A stretch of 50,392 nt of DNA from Roseburia sp. (lineage in GTDB: Bacteria; Bacillota; Clostridia; Lachnospirales; Lachnospiraceae): contig JAMPFA010000010.1 of the NCBI GenBank assembly GCA_023664725.1, positions 1 to 50,392 on the forward strand, read 5' to 3'. The notes under the pieces were generated by a model, which did no database searches, was not told the DNA's origin, and saw only the letters and a program-made list of their open reading frames with translations. Position 1 is the stretch's first letter. Each line of letters starts with the position of its first letter. A program made the position numbers and the translations under genes. Below, one piece after another: positions 24,680-32,558 of this stretch.

Positions 24680-26327
24680 AATGCTTTTTATCTTCATCTA
24701 AAAGTTTCTCGAAATCATTCCGGCATACCGGGCGGGAATAGTAATACCCCTGGAGCAGCGTTGCGTCCATCTCCCCCACGATATCCGCCACCTTGCCGTT
24801 CTCCACACCCTCCACAATGGAGTCGTAGCCTAACCGCCTGCACATGTCCAGAAGGTTGTCGATAATCACATAGTCAATGTCATGCCCCGGCTCTGAGAGC
24901 TCCCGCACAAAGGAGTGCTCCACCTTAATGTAATCCACATGAAGGCATTTTAACATTTCAAGGGAGGCGTAGGCCGTGCCAAAATCGTCAAGCGCCACCT
25001 TAAAGCCCCGCTGCCTCAGCCGGTCAAACAGAGACGCCAGCTCCTGGGGCTTATCCACCTGGCAGCTCTCCGTCAGCTCGATAATCATGTAAGAGGGGTT
25101 CACGCCATATTTGTCCACGTAGGAAATCAGCCTCTCCTCGAAATCGTCATCCATAAACTGCTGGTAGGACACGTTAAAGCTCACCTGCAGTTCCCCGTAC
25201 TCCTGCCGCCATGCCGCCTGCTGCTTAATGGCCTGCTCCATCACCCAAAAGCCCACTTCCCGGATGCCGCCGTAATCCTCCAAAACCTTGATAAACTCCA
25301 TGGGGTAGGAATCTTTAATCTTTTCCCCCTTCCAGCGAAGGAGGCACTCGCACCCGGCAATCAGGCCGCTCCCCGTGCTGACAAAAGGCTGGAAAAAAAG
25401 TTCAAAGCCCTGAAATCCATTTTTGATGCTGCGGTTTAAGTCATCCCTGAGCGCAAGCCCCCTCTCGTGCTTTCTCGCAATCTCCTCCGAGAAAAATACC
25501 AGCGCACCCCGGCGGTTCGTCTTGGCGTACTCTAAGGAGTGCTCCAGCTTGGTGATCAGGGTCTCCCTGGAATCGGCATCCCCCGGAAACAGCACCGCCC
25601 CGGCGGATGCGGAAATGCTGATTTTCTGTCCGTTTTCCAGCTCTATGGCATCCGTCTCCTGGCACACCTTCTCATAGTACTCTTCCGCCTTTTTTTTGTC
25701 TGCGCCAAAGGCCACCACCAGAAACTCATCCCCGCTGAAACGGAACAGCCTCCAGTCCTTCTCGCAGTACTCCTTCACCTTCCTGGAAAACGCCACCAAA
25801 AGCTCATCCCCCGTATTGTAACCGTAGTTGCTGACCACCTTCCGAAAGCCGTCTAAGCCGATGAGCAGCGCAGTCCCGCCCCTCTGGGAAAAACTGCAGT
25901 GATGGAGCTCGTGGGTGGTCAAAAGCCCTGTCAGGGAGTCGTACTTATTCTGGCCGTCCAGCCTTGTCATAAGCCCGGCAAATATCAGGGGATTTCCCGC
26001 ATCGTCCCTGATCACGCTGCCTTTGCACTCCACCCAGACATACTCGCCCTGGCGGTTCCTGGCCCGGTACTGGCACTCGTGATGGGGCTTTCTCCCGGAA
26101 AATACTCCCTCGATATCTTCACTGTAAATATCCCTGTCGTCCGGGTGTACAAACTCCAGCCACATATTGCCTGCACCCTCTAGGTACTCCCCGGGCAGCC
26201 CAAAATACTCCACCATCGCCTTGGACCAGCGGGAGACATCGGTCCGCATGTCGCACACGTAAATATACACATTGTCGGAGGCCGTCGCAAAGGCCTCGAA
26301 CAGTTCGTTGTTGAAAACGTCGCTCAT
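24678..26327 (-). CDS. PAS-GGDEF-EAL cyclic-di-GMP signalling protein
   Basis: Cytoplasmic cyclic-di-GMP enzyme, 549 residues. The reading frame extends upstream into the tRNA gene, so the start is set at ATG 26327 (MSDVFNNELFEAF) with GGTGG upstream. Residues about 8-125 are a PAS fold (YFGLPGEYL, FVHPDDRDIY). A GGDEF domain (about 130-285) has SGDEF in place of GGDEF; some SGDEF proteins are active, so this is undecided. The EAL domain (about 295-545) has ECLLRW, NVSYQQF, IIELTES, DDFGTAYASLEML, IKVEHSF, VEGVEN and LQGYYYSRP. Its catalytic acidic residues, lysine and glutamine appear kept, so phosphodiesterase activity is likely. By eye its G+C is higher than its neighbours'. Confidence 0.9.
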   Translation of the reverse strand: MSDVFNNELFEAFATASDNVYIYVCDMRTDVSRWSKAMVEYFGLPGEYLEGAGNMWLEFVHPDDRDIYSEDIEGVFSGRKPHHECQYRARNRQGEYVWVECKGSVIRDDAGNPLIFAGLMTRLDGQNKYDSLTGLLTTHELHHCSFSQRGGTALLIGLDGFRKVVSNYGYNTGDELLVAFSRKVKEYCEKDWRLFRFSGDEFLVVAFGADKKKAEEYYEKVCQETDAIELENGQKISISASAGAVLFPGDADSRETLITKLEHSLEYAKTNRRGALVFFSEEIARKHERGLALRDDLNRSIKNGFQGFELFFQPFVSTGSGLIAGCECLLRWKGEKIKDSYPMEFIKVLEDYGGIREVGFWVMEQAIKQQAAWRQEYGELQVSFNVSYQQFMDDDFEERLISYVDKYGVNPSYMIIELTESCQVDKPQELASLFDRLRQRGFKVALDDFGTAYASLEMLKCLHVDYIKVEHSFVRELSEPGHDIDYVIIDNLLDMCRRLGYDSIVEGVENGKVADIVGEMDATLLQGYYYSRPVCRNDFEKLLDEDKKH

Positions 26328-26365
26328 ATTCTGCCACCATGCCTTTCCATGCAAAAAACTCTCAT

Positions 26366-26394
26366 AAAAAAACAATACACAGTTATCCTGTGTA
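26366..26394 (-). terminator. terminator downstream of tRNA-Leu
   Basis: TACACAG (26376-26382) and CTGTGTA (26388-26394) form a 7-bp stem, followed on the minus strand by TTGTTTTTTT. It separates the tRNA from the signalling gene. Confidence 0.75.
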
Positions 26395-26440
26395 ATAGAT
26401 TTTAGCATAAAAAGCAATAAAATGCCATAGATTTTTTTGA

Positions 26441-26522
26441 TGCGGATGAGGGGACTTGAACCCCTACGCCTTGCGGCACAAGAACCTAAATCTTGCATGT
26501 CTGCCAATTCCATCACATCCGC
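26441..26522 (-). tRNA. tRNA-Leu, anticodon UAG
   Basis: The minus-strand 82-base sequence folds as a class II tRNA. The acceptor stem is GCGGATG paired with CATCCGC, with discriminator A. The D arm contains GGAATTGGCAGAC, the anticodon stem is CAAGA/TCTTG around loop TTTAGGT (anticodon TAG in DNA), a long variable arm contains TGCCGCAAGGCG, and the T arm is AGGGG-TTCAAGT-CCCCT. The CCA end is not encoded (TCA follows the discriminator). Confidence 0.96.
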
Positions 26523-26544
26523 AAAAACCTTCCAAGACGCTTAT

Positions 26545-26573
26545 ATCTTATCTGGTTTTTCTTTGTCTGTCAA
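26545..26573 (-). promoter_or_regulatory. tRNA-Leu promoter
   Basis: Consensus TTGACA (26568-26573) and TAAGAT (26545-26550), spacer 17 bases, on the minus strand, about 20 bases before the tRNA 5' end. Confidence 0.75.
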
Positions 26574-26596
26574 GCCAAAAATCCTAATCTGCCGCC

Positions 26597-27974
26597 TTAC
26601 TGGAAGCTCTTTAGCATTTTCATAACATCATGATTCACCTGATAACCATGCATATCCTCCACATCCGAGAAATCCTCGAAGAGACTGTTCTCACTGTTGA
26701 GCCACATAAGCTCCCTGGGCGCTAAAATGTTGTGTATGGCATTGTACATCCAGCCAATTCCATTTTCTTTGTAAGCCCGCAGCAATACTCCATGATACGC
26801 CGCATACTCCTCCGGCGTCAGATACTGCGTATCCGTCCCCACCTCCGTGGCGACAAACGACACGCCGTTTTCCCCCGTCCCAGGAAAGCATAACCCAATT
26901 GATTCCGATTTCATCCCGAATCTCCATGCCAATCCGCCTAACGCCCGCCGGAATCTGCACTTTAACCGTGCCACTTTCATAAACGGGCTCTGCCGCCTCC
27001 GTTTCAAAAACCACTGCGGCGGCCAGCTCCCGGGGCACGCACCCCCACACATCATCCACAATCACAATGCGGTCTGGCGTGTAAGACCAAATCGTCTGCG
27101 CCACCGGTTCTAATACTTCCGCCTACAGGGCAGAAGGATCTTCCGTTCCGTCTGGCAATGTCCCTTCCGTAGCCAGCTCAAAGCTCAAAACGCCATTGGG
27201 GATATCCTGGTACCGTTTCGCCAGCATATCATAATAAGCCCTGTATGCTTTCTGCACTTCCTGGGAAACAAACAATTCCGGGTTCCCGCCCACATTTTCC
27301 TGGGTGTTCCAGTAGTCGAAATCCTCCCGCCATCCATCCCCATCCAGATTCCATTTTCCCGGCAGGCCTGTTTGGGCAAGGATAAGATGGACATTATATT
27401 TGATGCACCAGGAAATCAGCTCGTCTACCTGTTCCAGTTCAGACACGTTTATGGAATACATATCCTCAGGGTCAGACAGGAAAGACAAACTGTAAACCGC
27501 CCTGACGCAGTTAAAGCCATTGTCCGCCAGATACTTGATTTCCTGTTCGTTCCAATACCAGTTTCCGGCCGTGTAGGAATCCCATTCACTGTCCCTCCCA
27601 TAGTTGACGCTTATCTTATTCTCCAAAATGCATCCCGTCCAGTAAGGCAGTCCGGCTTTGTCCAGTTCCGGCAGCTGGCAGGCATCCAGCAGTTCCTGCG
27701 TGATAATCTCCGGATTGTAAGTTTCTATCTCATCAATCGGCACATAGCGGGGCTCCTGGGCCTGTATCTTGGTTTTGGATACCCTTTCTGGCTGGGATAC
27801 AGAGGGCTGCTCCGATACTGACTCTTCACTCTCATCGGCTTTTTGTGCCTGTTTGGCCAAATCCCCAGTTTCCTGTATCTGTCCGCCAAAATCCCCGGTA
27901 TCCTGACCGCCGCATCCTGACAGTCCCATCACCAGACAGGACACGACACACCAAATGAAAAATTTTTTCTTGAT
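26597..27974 (-). pseudogene. broken secreted family-5 glycoside hydrolase (cellulase-like)
   Basis: Pieces of one lipoprotein glycosidase can be read in order. A signal (KKKFFIWCVVSCLVMGLSGC, lipobox cysteine) is followed by a charged linker and then a TIM-barrel region: NEQEIKYLADNGFNCVR, SWCIKYNVHLILAQTGLPG, GVLSFELATEG (acid/base region), TIWSYTPDRIVIVDDV, VATEVGTD (nucleophile region) and GIGWMYN. Three lesions disable it. The codon where ATG is expected after GAGGAGG is ATC (27972-27974). An in-frame TAG lies at 27123-27125. A frameshift between about 26870 and 26905, possibly at a run of five C, moves the last 95 residues to another frame. Part of the barrel between VPRELAAA and the following segment also seems shortened. 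Confidence 0.85.
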
Positions 27975-28039
27975 ACAATCCTCCTCATATTGAAAAAGCC
28001 TCCGCTCTTTGGCAGAGCTTGAATAACGTGCCTCCTATG

Positions 28040-28549
28040 TTATGGTGTTGGTTCACTCCCCATAATCTTGGCACAGATTTTCTCCACATTATATTCCGGT
28101 GCAAACTCTCTTGCCACCACACAGATATTTTGTATTATCTCCAAGTCTTCCTCCAACCATTCCGCTATTTTCTCCGCAATATACCCTCTCTTTAATTTCT
28201 TACAGACCATGCTGACAAGCTTTCTTACTTCTCCCCAATTAATCCCCTGTTCTCGTCCCCACTCAAGCCCTCGCTCTAACCCTTCTTCATACTTTTCATC
28301 ATAATGCATCTGCAGCGTCATATAGTCCAACCTCCATCTCTTATTCTTCCTGACAGACTCCACTGCCTCCGCCAGCTCCCGTGTGAAATCGTCCTCCGGT
28401 TCCTGTCCGTCTATGTAATTCAGCAATCTTTTCATTTCCGGGCTGATGTCATCCATCGTCCCTTTCGTGTTCAAGACAATTTTCGCTGTCCCATCCCCCA
28501 GGGACAAATCCAAATCCTGGATGCACCTATTCTCAAAAGTGTATATATG
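28040..28549 (-). pseudogene. truncated Rpn/PD-(D/E)XK transposase-like nuclease
   Basis: Only the C-terminal half of a Rpn-type recombination-promoting nuclease is present. The frame opens at IYTFENRCIQDLDLSLGDG and continues with IVLNTKGTMDDISPEMKRLL (the usual fall-off of the nuclease domain), RWRLDYMTLQMHYDEKYEEG and the repeated GLERGLEWGREQG linker. A C-terminal helical domain (WLEEDLEIIQNICVVAREF) completes it. The N-terminal catalytic PD-(D/E)XK half that should precede is missing, and no start codon with a good binding site is present. Non-functional remnant beside another broken gene. Confidence 0.75.
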
Positions 28550-28618
28550 CCATCCTCCCTTTTTTTACAATATTTTTTGCACTTGTCTGGTTATTTTTTG
28601 TAATAGCGTTAGTTGTAA

Positions 28619-28744
28619 ATATTTTCATGTGAATCCACAGGCGATTTGCCCATATACTCTGCCACCGGCAGATTAGATTTAACATACTGTGATATTGCTG
28701 AGGCGATTGAATATTTAACTGCCTTAGCAAAACGATTGAATTAA
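28619..28744 (+). pseudogene. gene fragment, C-terminal end only
   Basis: A plus-strand frame of about 41 codons opening after a TAA reads SCESTGDLPIYSATGRLD, then LTYCDIAEAIEYLTALAK, and ends at TAA 28742-28744. It looks like coding sequence by composition and helix pattern, but has no start, no binding site and several stops directly upstream. I do not recognise the parent protein. It supports the view that 26.6-28.8 kb is a zone of gene decay. Confidence 0.35.
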
Positions 28745-28843
28745 TGATAAAAGCATTTTAATGGATTTGAGGAAAAAATGCAAGTCCAAAAAAGGGCGCA
28801 AAAAATCCATCACAGCCACAGGGAAAGTCACAAAAATTTTCTC

Positions 28844-28872
28844 TTTACAGAAAGCCCTGGATGTGGTATGAT
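28844..28872 (+). promoter_or_regulatory. predicted leuA promoter
   Basis: TTTACA (28844-28849) and TATGAT (28867-28872), spacer 17, with an extended -10 TG. The transcript would start near 28879 at the beginning of the T-box leader. Confidence 0.7.
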
Positions 28873-28878
28873 GTGGCT

Positions 28879-29180
28879 TACAAAGGCGATGAAAAGGAAT
28901 AGTATCTGTCCTATCTGACCTCAGAGAGCTGTCGGCTGCTGCGAGACAGTGGAGGATACACAGAGAACTCACCTTGGAGCTGCTGCTTGAAACCACAAGC
29001 GCTTTTTTTAATAGAAAGGGCTGGTGAGAGTAGATGCAGACGGAAAATCCCACCGTTATCTGAGGGAAAGGTATAAGGAGTATGTTCCCGTACCGGATGA
29101 GTGCATGATTTTACATGAATTAGAGTGGTACCGCGTAAATTGTCTTACGTCTCTAAAAGCGAGGCGCAGGGCTTTTTTTT
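28879..29180 (+). promoter_or_regulatory. leucine-specific T-box leader
   Basis: An RNA leader that senses uncharged tRNA-Leu and controls leuA. Stem I elements are present (GGAATAGTATC, AGAGAGCTGTCGG, then CCTTGGAGCTGC). The specifier loop GAACTCACC places a CUC leucine codon at 28968-28970. The antiterminator bulge AGAGTGGTACCGCG (29122-29135) agrees with the T-box consensus; its variable base T would pair with discriminator A of tRNA-Leu. A terminator follows. Uncharged tRNA-Leu(GAG) should favour read-through under leucine limitation. Confidence 0.92.
29142..29180 (+). terminator. T-box terminator
   Basis: GTCTTACGTCTC pairs with GAGGCGCAGGGC over 12 positions with one mismatch and some wobbles, followed by eight T (29173-29180). 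It is the off-state structure of the leader. Confidence 0.75.
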
Positions 29181-29223
29181 CGTGATGGGACAAATATTTA
29201 AAGACAGAAAGTGAGGATATTGT

Positions 29224-30891
29224 ATGAAAGGATTTGAAAAGTACAAAAAAATGTATTTTATGCCCCCGGAGGACTGTTATGACTGGGTGAAAAAAGATGC
29301 GGTGGATAAAGCCCCCATCTGGTGTTCCGTGGATCTTCGGGACGGCAACCAGGCGTTGATCGAGCCCATGAGCTTAGAGGAGAAAGTCACATTTTACCAG
29401 ATGTTAGTGGACATGGGATTTAAACATATCGAAGTGGGATTTCCCGCCGCTTCCGAGACGGAATACCAGTTCCTCCGCACCATTATCGAGAGGAATATGA
29501 TTCCAGAGGACGTGACGGTGCAGGTACTTACCCAGGCCAGAGAGCACATTATCAAAAAGACTTTCGAGGCCATCGATGGCGCCCCCAACGTAATCGTCCA
29601 CGTTTACAATTCCACCTCCGTGGCACAGAGAGAGCAGGTGTTTAAAAAGTCCAAGGAGGAGATCAAAAAGATTGCCGTGGACGGGGCAAAGTTAGTCTAC
29701 GATCTGGCAAAAAATGAGAAGGGAAATATCTCTTTCGAGTACTCCCCGGAGAGCTTTACCGGAACGGAACCGGAGTACTCCTTAGAGGTCTGCAATGCAG
29801 TTTTGGACGTATGGCAGCCCACGCCAGAGCGAAAAGCCATTATCAACCTCCCCTCCACGGTGCAGCACTCCATGCCCCACGTGTTTGCCAGCCAGATTGA
29901 GTATTTCCACAAAAACCTGAAATACAGGGAAAATGTGATCATATCCCTCCATCCCCACAACGACAGGGGAAGCGGCATCTGCGATGCGGAGCTGGGACTT
30001 TTGGCGGGAGCAGACCGGATTGAAGGCACCTTGTTTGGCAACGGGGAGCGCACGGGAAATGTAGATATTGTCACCCTGGGCATGAATCTGTACTCCCACG
30101 GAGTTGACCCAAAGCTTAACTTCCACGACATGAAACATCTGCGGGAAACCTATGAGAGACTTACCAATATGGAAGTGTCTATGCGCCACCCCTATGCAGG
30201 AGACCTGGTATTTACCGCATTTTCCGGCTCACACCAGGATGCCATCTCCAAGGGAATGGCCTGCCATGAATCCGGGGAGGATCCATATTGGACAGTGCCC
30301 TATCTTCCCATCGACCCGAAAGATGTGGGGCGCACTTACGATTCCGATGTGATCCGCATCAACAGCCAATCAGGCAAGGGCGGTGTCAGCTATGTGTTAA
30401 AACAGGCTTTCGGCATCAACCTGCCCGACCGCATGAGAGAGGAATTCGGATATATTGTGAAAGACATTTCCGACAAGGAGCACAGCGAGCTTACCCCGGA
30501 GCGGATCTATGAAATTTTCAAAGAAACCTACAGGGATGTGGATTTCGCTTTCCATATACCGGAATATCACTTTAAACAGCAAAACGGCATTGATGCGGAA
30601 GTTACGATTTCCTACAAGGGCGACACCTCCACAGTGACAAGCAACGGAACGGGGCGTTTGGACGCCGTCAGCAAGGCAATCAAAAAATATTTTAAGTTCA
30701 GCTACGAGCTTACGGAGTACACGGAACACGCCCTGTCCAAAGGCTCCTCCTCAAGGGCATTGGCTTATGTGGGCATCACCGTCCACGAAAAGCTCCACTG
30801 GGGCATCGGCATGGATGAGGATATCATCAAGGCCTCTGTGAATGCGCTGATTGCGGCGATTAACAGAACAGATTTGTTAAAAGACAAGTAA
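29224..30891 (+). CDS. leuA: 2-isopropylmalate synthase
   Basis: First committed step of leucine synthesis: condenses acetyl-CoA with 2-oxoisovalerate. The 555 residues fit the longer LeuA subtype. Catalytic TIM-barrel motifs are CSVDLRDGNQALIEPM (metal-binding Asp and base Arg), HIEVGFPAAS, and the HxH metal motif in SLHPHNDRGSG. The C-terminal LeuA dimer/allosteric domain begins near residue 425 (HIPEYHFKQQNGIDAEVTIS). AAGTGAGG precedes the ATG. Single gene; no other leucine genes are in the window. Regulated by the leucine T-box, and probably by leucine feedback as in relatives. Confidence 0.95.
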   Translation: MKGFEKYKKMYFMPPEDCYDWVKKDAVDKAPIWCSVDLRDGNQALIEPMSLEEKVTFYQMLVDMGFKHIEVGFPAASETEYQFLRTIIERNMIPEDVTVQVLTQAREHIIKKTFEAIDGAPNVIVHVYNSTSVAQREQVFKKSKEEIKKIAVDGAKLVYDLAKNEKGNISFEYSPESFTGTEPEYSLEVCNAVLDVWQPTPERKAIINLPSTVQHSMPHVFASQIEYFHKNLKYRENVIISLHPHNDRGSGICDAELGLLAGADRIEGTLFGNGERTGNVDIVTLGMNLYSHGVDPKLNFHDMKHLRETYERLTNMEVSMRHPYAGDLVFTAFSGSHQDAISKGMACHESGEDPYWTVPYLPIDPKDVGRTYDSDVIRINSQSGKGGVSYVLKQAFGINLPDRMREEFGYIVKDISDKEHSELTPERIYEIFKETYRDVDFAFHIPEYHFKQQNGIDAEVTISYKGDTSTVTSNGTGRLDAVSKAIKKYFKFSYELTEYTEHALSKGSSSRALAYVGITVHEKLHWGIGMDEDIIKASVNALIAAINRTDLLKDK

Positions 30892-30902
30892 TATCCACAC
30901 AA

Positions 30903-30932
30903 AAATAGGGGGGCTTAACCGGCTCCCTATTC
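30903..30932. terminator. shared terminator after leuA
   Basis: AATAGGG (30904-30910) and CCCTATT (30925-30931) pair around an inner GGCTTAACCGGCT that can fold further. The right arm includes the stop codon of the convergent membrane-protein gene. Confidence 0.5.
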
Positions 30933-31997
30933 TTTATCCTCTGCATTTTTACTTTCCCGATATGCCAGAAGCCAATTTTTTCGGGCTGTCAAACTTATCC
31001 TGCTCATTCTCCTCATACCAAAGATAATCGCACTTCCAAGTGCCAGCATAATAACTATAAAAATAATCATATCAAAAATCCCATCAAATCCGCCATTTAG
31101 ATATGTTTCAACAAAAAACACGATATAACACACTAAAGGTATCAGAATATCTATCCAATTACTAATCTTATCCTCTAATTGCCAGCTTTTTTCTTCCTCT
31201 TCTACAAACCCATCAAAAGTAATCTCATTTTTGCCATGTTTTCTTCTTTTCCTATTTTCTTTCTGAAATTTTTTCTCCATTTCTTCAGGCATTGTCTTTT
31301 CATATTCTATCACTAAAAGATCTGAAAATCTGATCTTTTCTGTTTTTTTCCTCTTGCGAAAGCGATAGTAGCAGAGGAGATAAATCCCTGATGCGATGAA
31401 TATCACAATCTGTGGGCAGGAAATACCGACAGTCCACTCTTTGCTCACCAGCACAAACACTACGATAAAACTGAAAAAAGCTGCAGCACAGCTAAAAAAC
31501 TGCAGCCATTTCACAGAAACTCTCTTTTTTCGAAACATGCTCTGCCTGATAATGGCATTTGATATCACCGCAACGATAATAGAAAACATAAGTCCGATGA
31601 TACAGCCTGCAAGATTTTTTGTTATGGGCATAAGGAAAACAGCCGGATAAAAATATATTTCACTGTCCGCAAAAAAGAGTACAATATCAATCAGAGATTC
31701 AATAAGGAAAAAACAGGTCATTACGCAAAGCCAGTCCGCCATATATAAAAAAGTGTTTCTGCCCCCAAAATCCCCACAAAAATTCTCACAAAACTTTTCC
31801 AGATCATGCCCTGTAACAGATTCCGGAGACTTTCCGGACTGCTGAGCAGTGAGAAAAATATCCAAAAGTTCTCCTAACCGTTCCTCCCTTGTCTCTTCGT
31901 CCACATAACGGCTTGAAACATACATTTCAATCTGCCCGAAAACATTGCGGTATTCCTTTTCCAGCCTGTCCGTGTAAAAAATATAACTGTCTCTCAT
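30927..31997 (-). CDS. PadR-associated membrane protein (HAAS/DUF1048-like)
   Basis: A 356-residue protein starting at ATG 31997 (GGGAGGAG upstream). The first 90 residues are soluble and helical (YTDRLEKEYRNVFGQIEMYV, ERLGELLDIFLTAQ), in the manner of the HAAS/DUF1048 domain that commonly sits next to PadR regulators. About six predicted membrane helices follow, broken by a very basic cytoplasmic stretch (about 225-260). Function unknown; possibly a membrane stress or export partner. It lies 54 bases after padR and is probably co-transcribed and PadR-regulated. The family assignment is by context and pattern. Confidence 0.6.
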   Translation of the reverse strand: MRDSYIFYTDRLEKEYRNVFGQIEMYVSSRYVDEETREERLGELLDIFLTAQQSGKSPESVTGHDLEKFCENFCGDFGGRNTFLYMADWLCVMTCFFLIESLIDIVLFFADSEIYFYPAVFLMPITKNLAGCIIGLMFSIIVAVISNAIIRQSMFRKKRVSVKWLQFFSCAAAFFSFIVVFVLVSKEWTVGISCPQIVIFIASGIYLLCYYRFRKRKKTEKIRFSDLLVIEYEKTMPEEMEKKFQKENRKRRKHGKNEITFDGFVEEEEKSWQLEDKISNWIDILIPLVCYIVFFVETYLNGGFDGIFDMIIFIVIMLALGSAIIFGMRRMSRISLTARKNWLLAYRESKNAEDKE

Positions 31998-32051
31998 CCA
32001 TTCTCCTCCCAGGCACAGCACTTCTTCTGCGCCAATTCAAAAAAGTATTTT

Positions 32052-32369
32052 TTAACATTCTAAAATACTGTCTGCCGCCGCAGTGATTTTACGGTAATTA
32101 GTTTTAAAACTTTCTAACACCTGCTCCCCGCCTTGGGTAATGGAATAATACTTTCTGATGGGACCGTAAGGTGATTTTTCCCTGCGGCAGGAAATATGCC
32201 CCTTTTTTTCTAACCGGGTCAAAATCGGATAGAGTGTTCCTTCCAGCAATGAATCAAATCCGCATTGCGCCAGCCGTGAGAGGATCTCATAACCATAGGT
32301 TTCCCCCTCCGCAATAATGGATAAAACACACCCTTCCAATATGCCTTTTAAAAGCTGCGATTCCTCCAA
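32052..32369 (-). CDS. PadR family transcriptional regulator
   Basis: A 105-residue winged-helix repressor of the short PadR-s2 type. Typical segments are LLKGILEGCVLSIIAEGETYGYEIL, split here as LLKGILEGCVL and GETYGYEILSRL, then EGTLYPILTRLEKKGHI and the wing GPIRKYYSIT. A short C-terminal helix makes the dimer. AAGGGGGAAGTGG lies before the ATG. Two matching palindromes upstream cover its own promoter, indicating autorepression that should also govern the following membrane protein. Confidence 0.92.
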   Translation of the reverse strand: MEESQLLKGILEGCVLSIIAEGETYGYEILSRLAQCGFDSLLEGTLYPILTRLEKKGHISCRREKSPYGPIRKYYSITQGGEQVLESFKTNYRKITAAADSILEC

Positions 32370-32423
32370 TCCACTTCCCCCTTAATCATGTAACGCCCCC
32401 TCACTATGTTCGGAGGCATTTAT

Positions 32424-32444
32424 CTACTTTGCATTGCTAAGTAG
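32424..32444 (-). promoter_or_regulatory. PadR operator 1 (predicted)
   Basis: CTACTT (32424-32429) and AAGTAG (32439-32444) form an inverted repeat with a 9-base spacer. With the preceding TAT, the left arm equals that of operator 2. It lies just downstream of the -10. Confidence 0.65.
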
Positions 32445-32453
32445 CTTGGTTTT

Positions 32454-32482
32454 AGATTACCTTATCTACTTTATATTGTCAA
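32454..32482 (-). promoter_or_regulatory. padR promoter
   Basis: Minus-strand consensus TTGACA (32477-32482) and TAATCT (32454-32459), spacer 17. The -35 lies inside operator 2, so bound repressor would block polymerase. Confidence 0.75.
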
Positions 32483-32490
32483 GTAGATAA
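32462..32490 (-). promoter_or_regulatory. PadR operator 2 (predicted)
   Basis: TTATCTACTT (32462-32471) and AAGTAGATAA (32481-32490) are perfect 10-bp arms with a 9-base spacer. The centre is 42 bases, or four helical turns, from operator 1. Confidence 0.75.
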
Positions 32491-32558
32491 TTACAAAAAT
32501 CGCAGGGAATGTATGCCCTTGTTTTGACATATACTCCCTGCCATACTCTCTTTCATTT

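Noticed and set aside
27972..27974. Genuine ATC start codon for the glycosidase
   Set aside because: ATC initiation is rare, and the downstream stop and frameshift make loss of function the simpler reading.
28724..29053. A 109-codon minus-strand reading frame in front of leuA
   Set aside because: It is the antisense of the T-box leader; its serine-rich, low-complexity product and lack of a binding site argue against a gene.
26441..29180. Functional pairing of the nearby tRNA-Leu with the leuA T-box
   Set aside because: The tRNA has anticodon UAG while the specifier is CUC; proximity appears coincidental.
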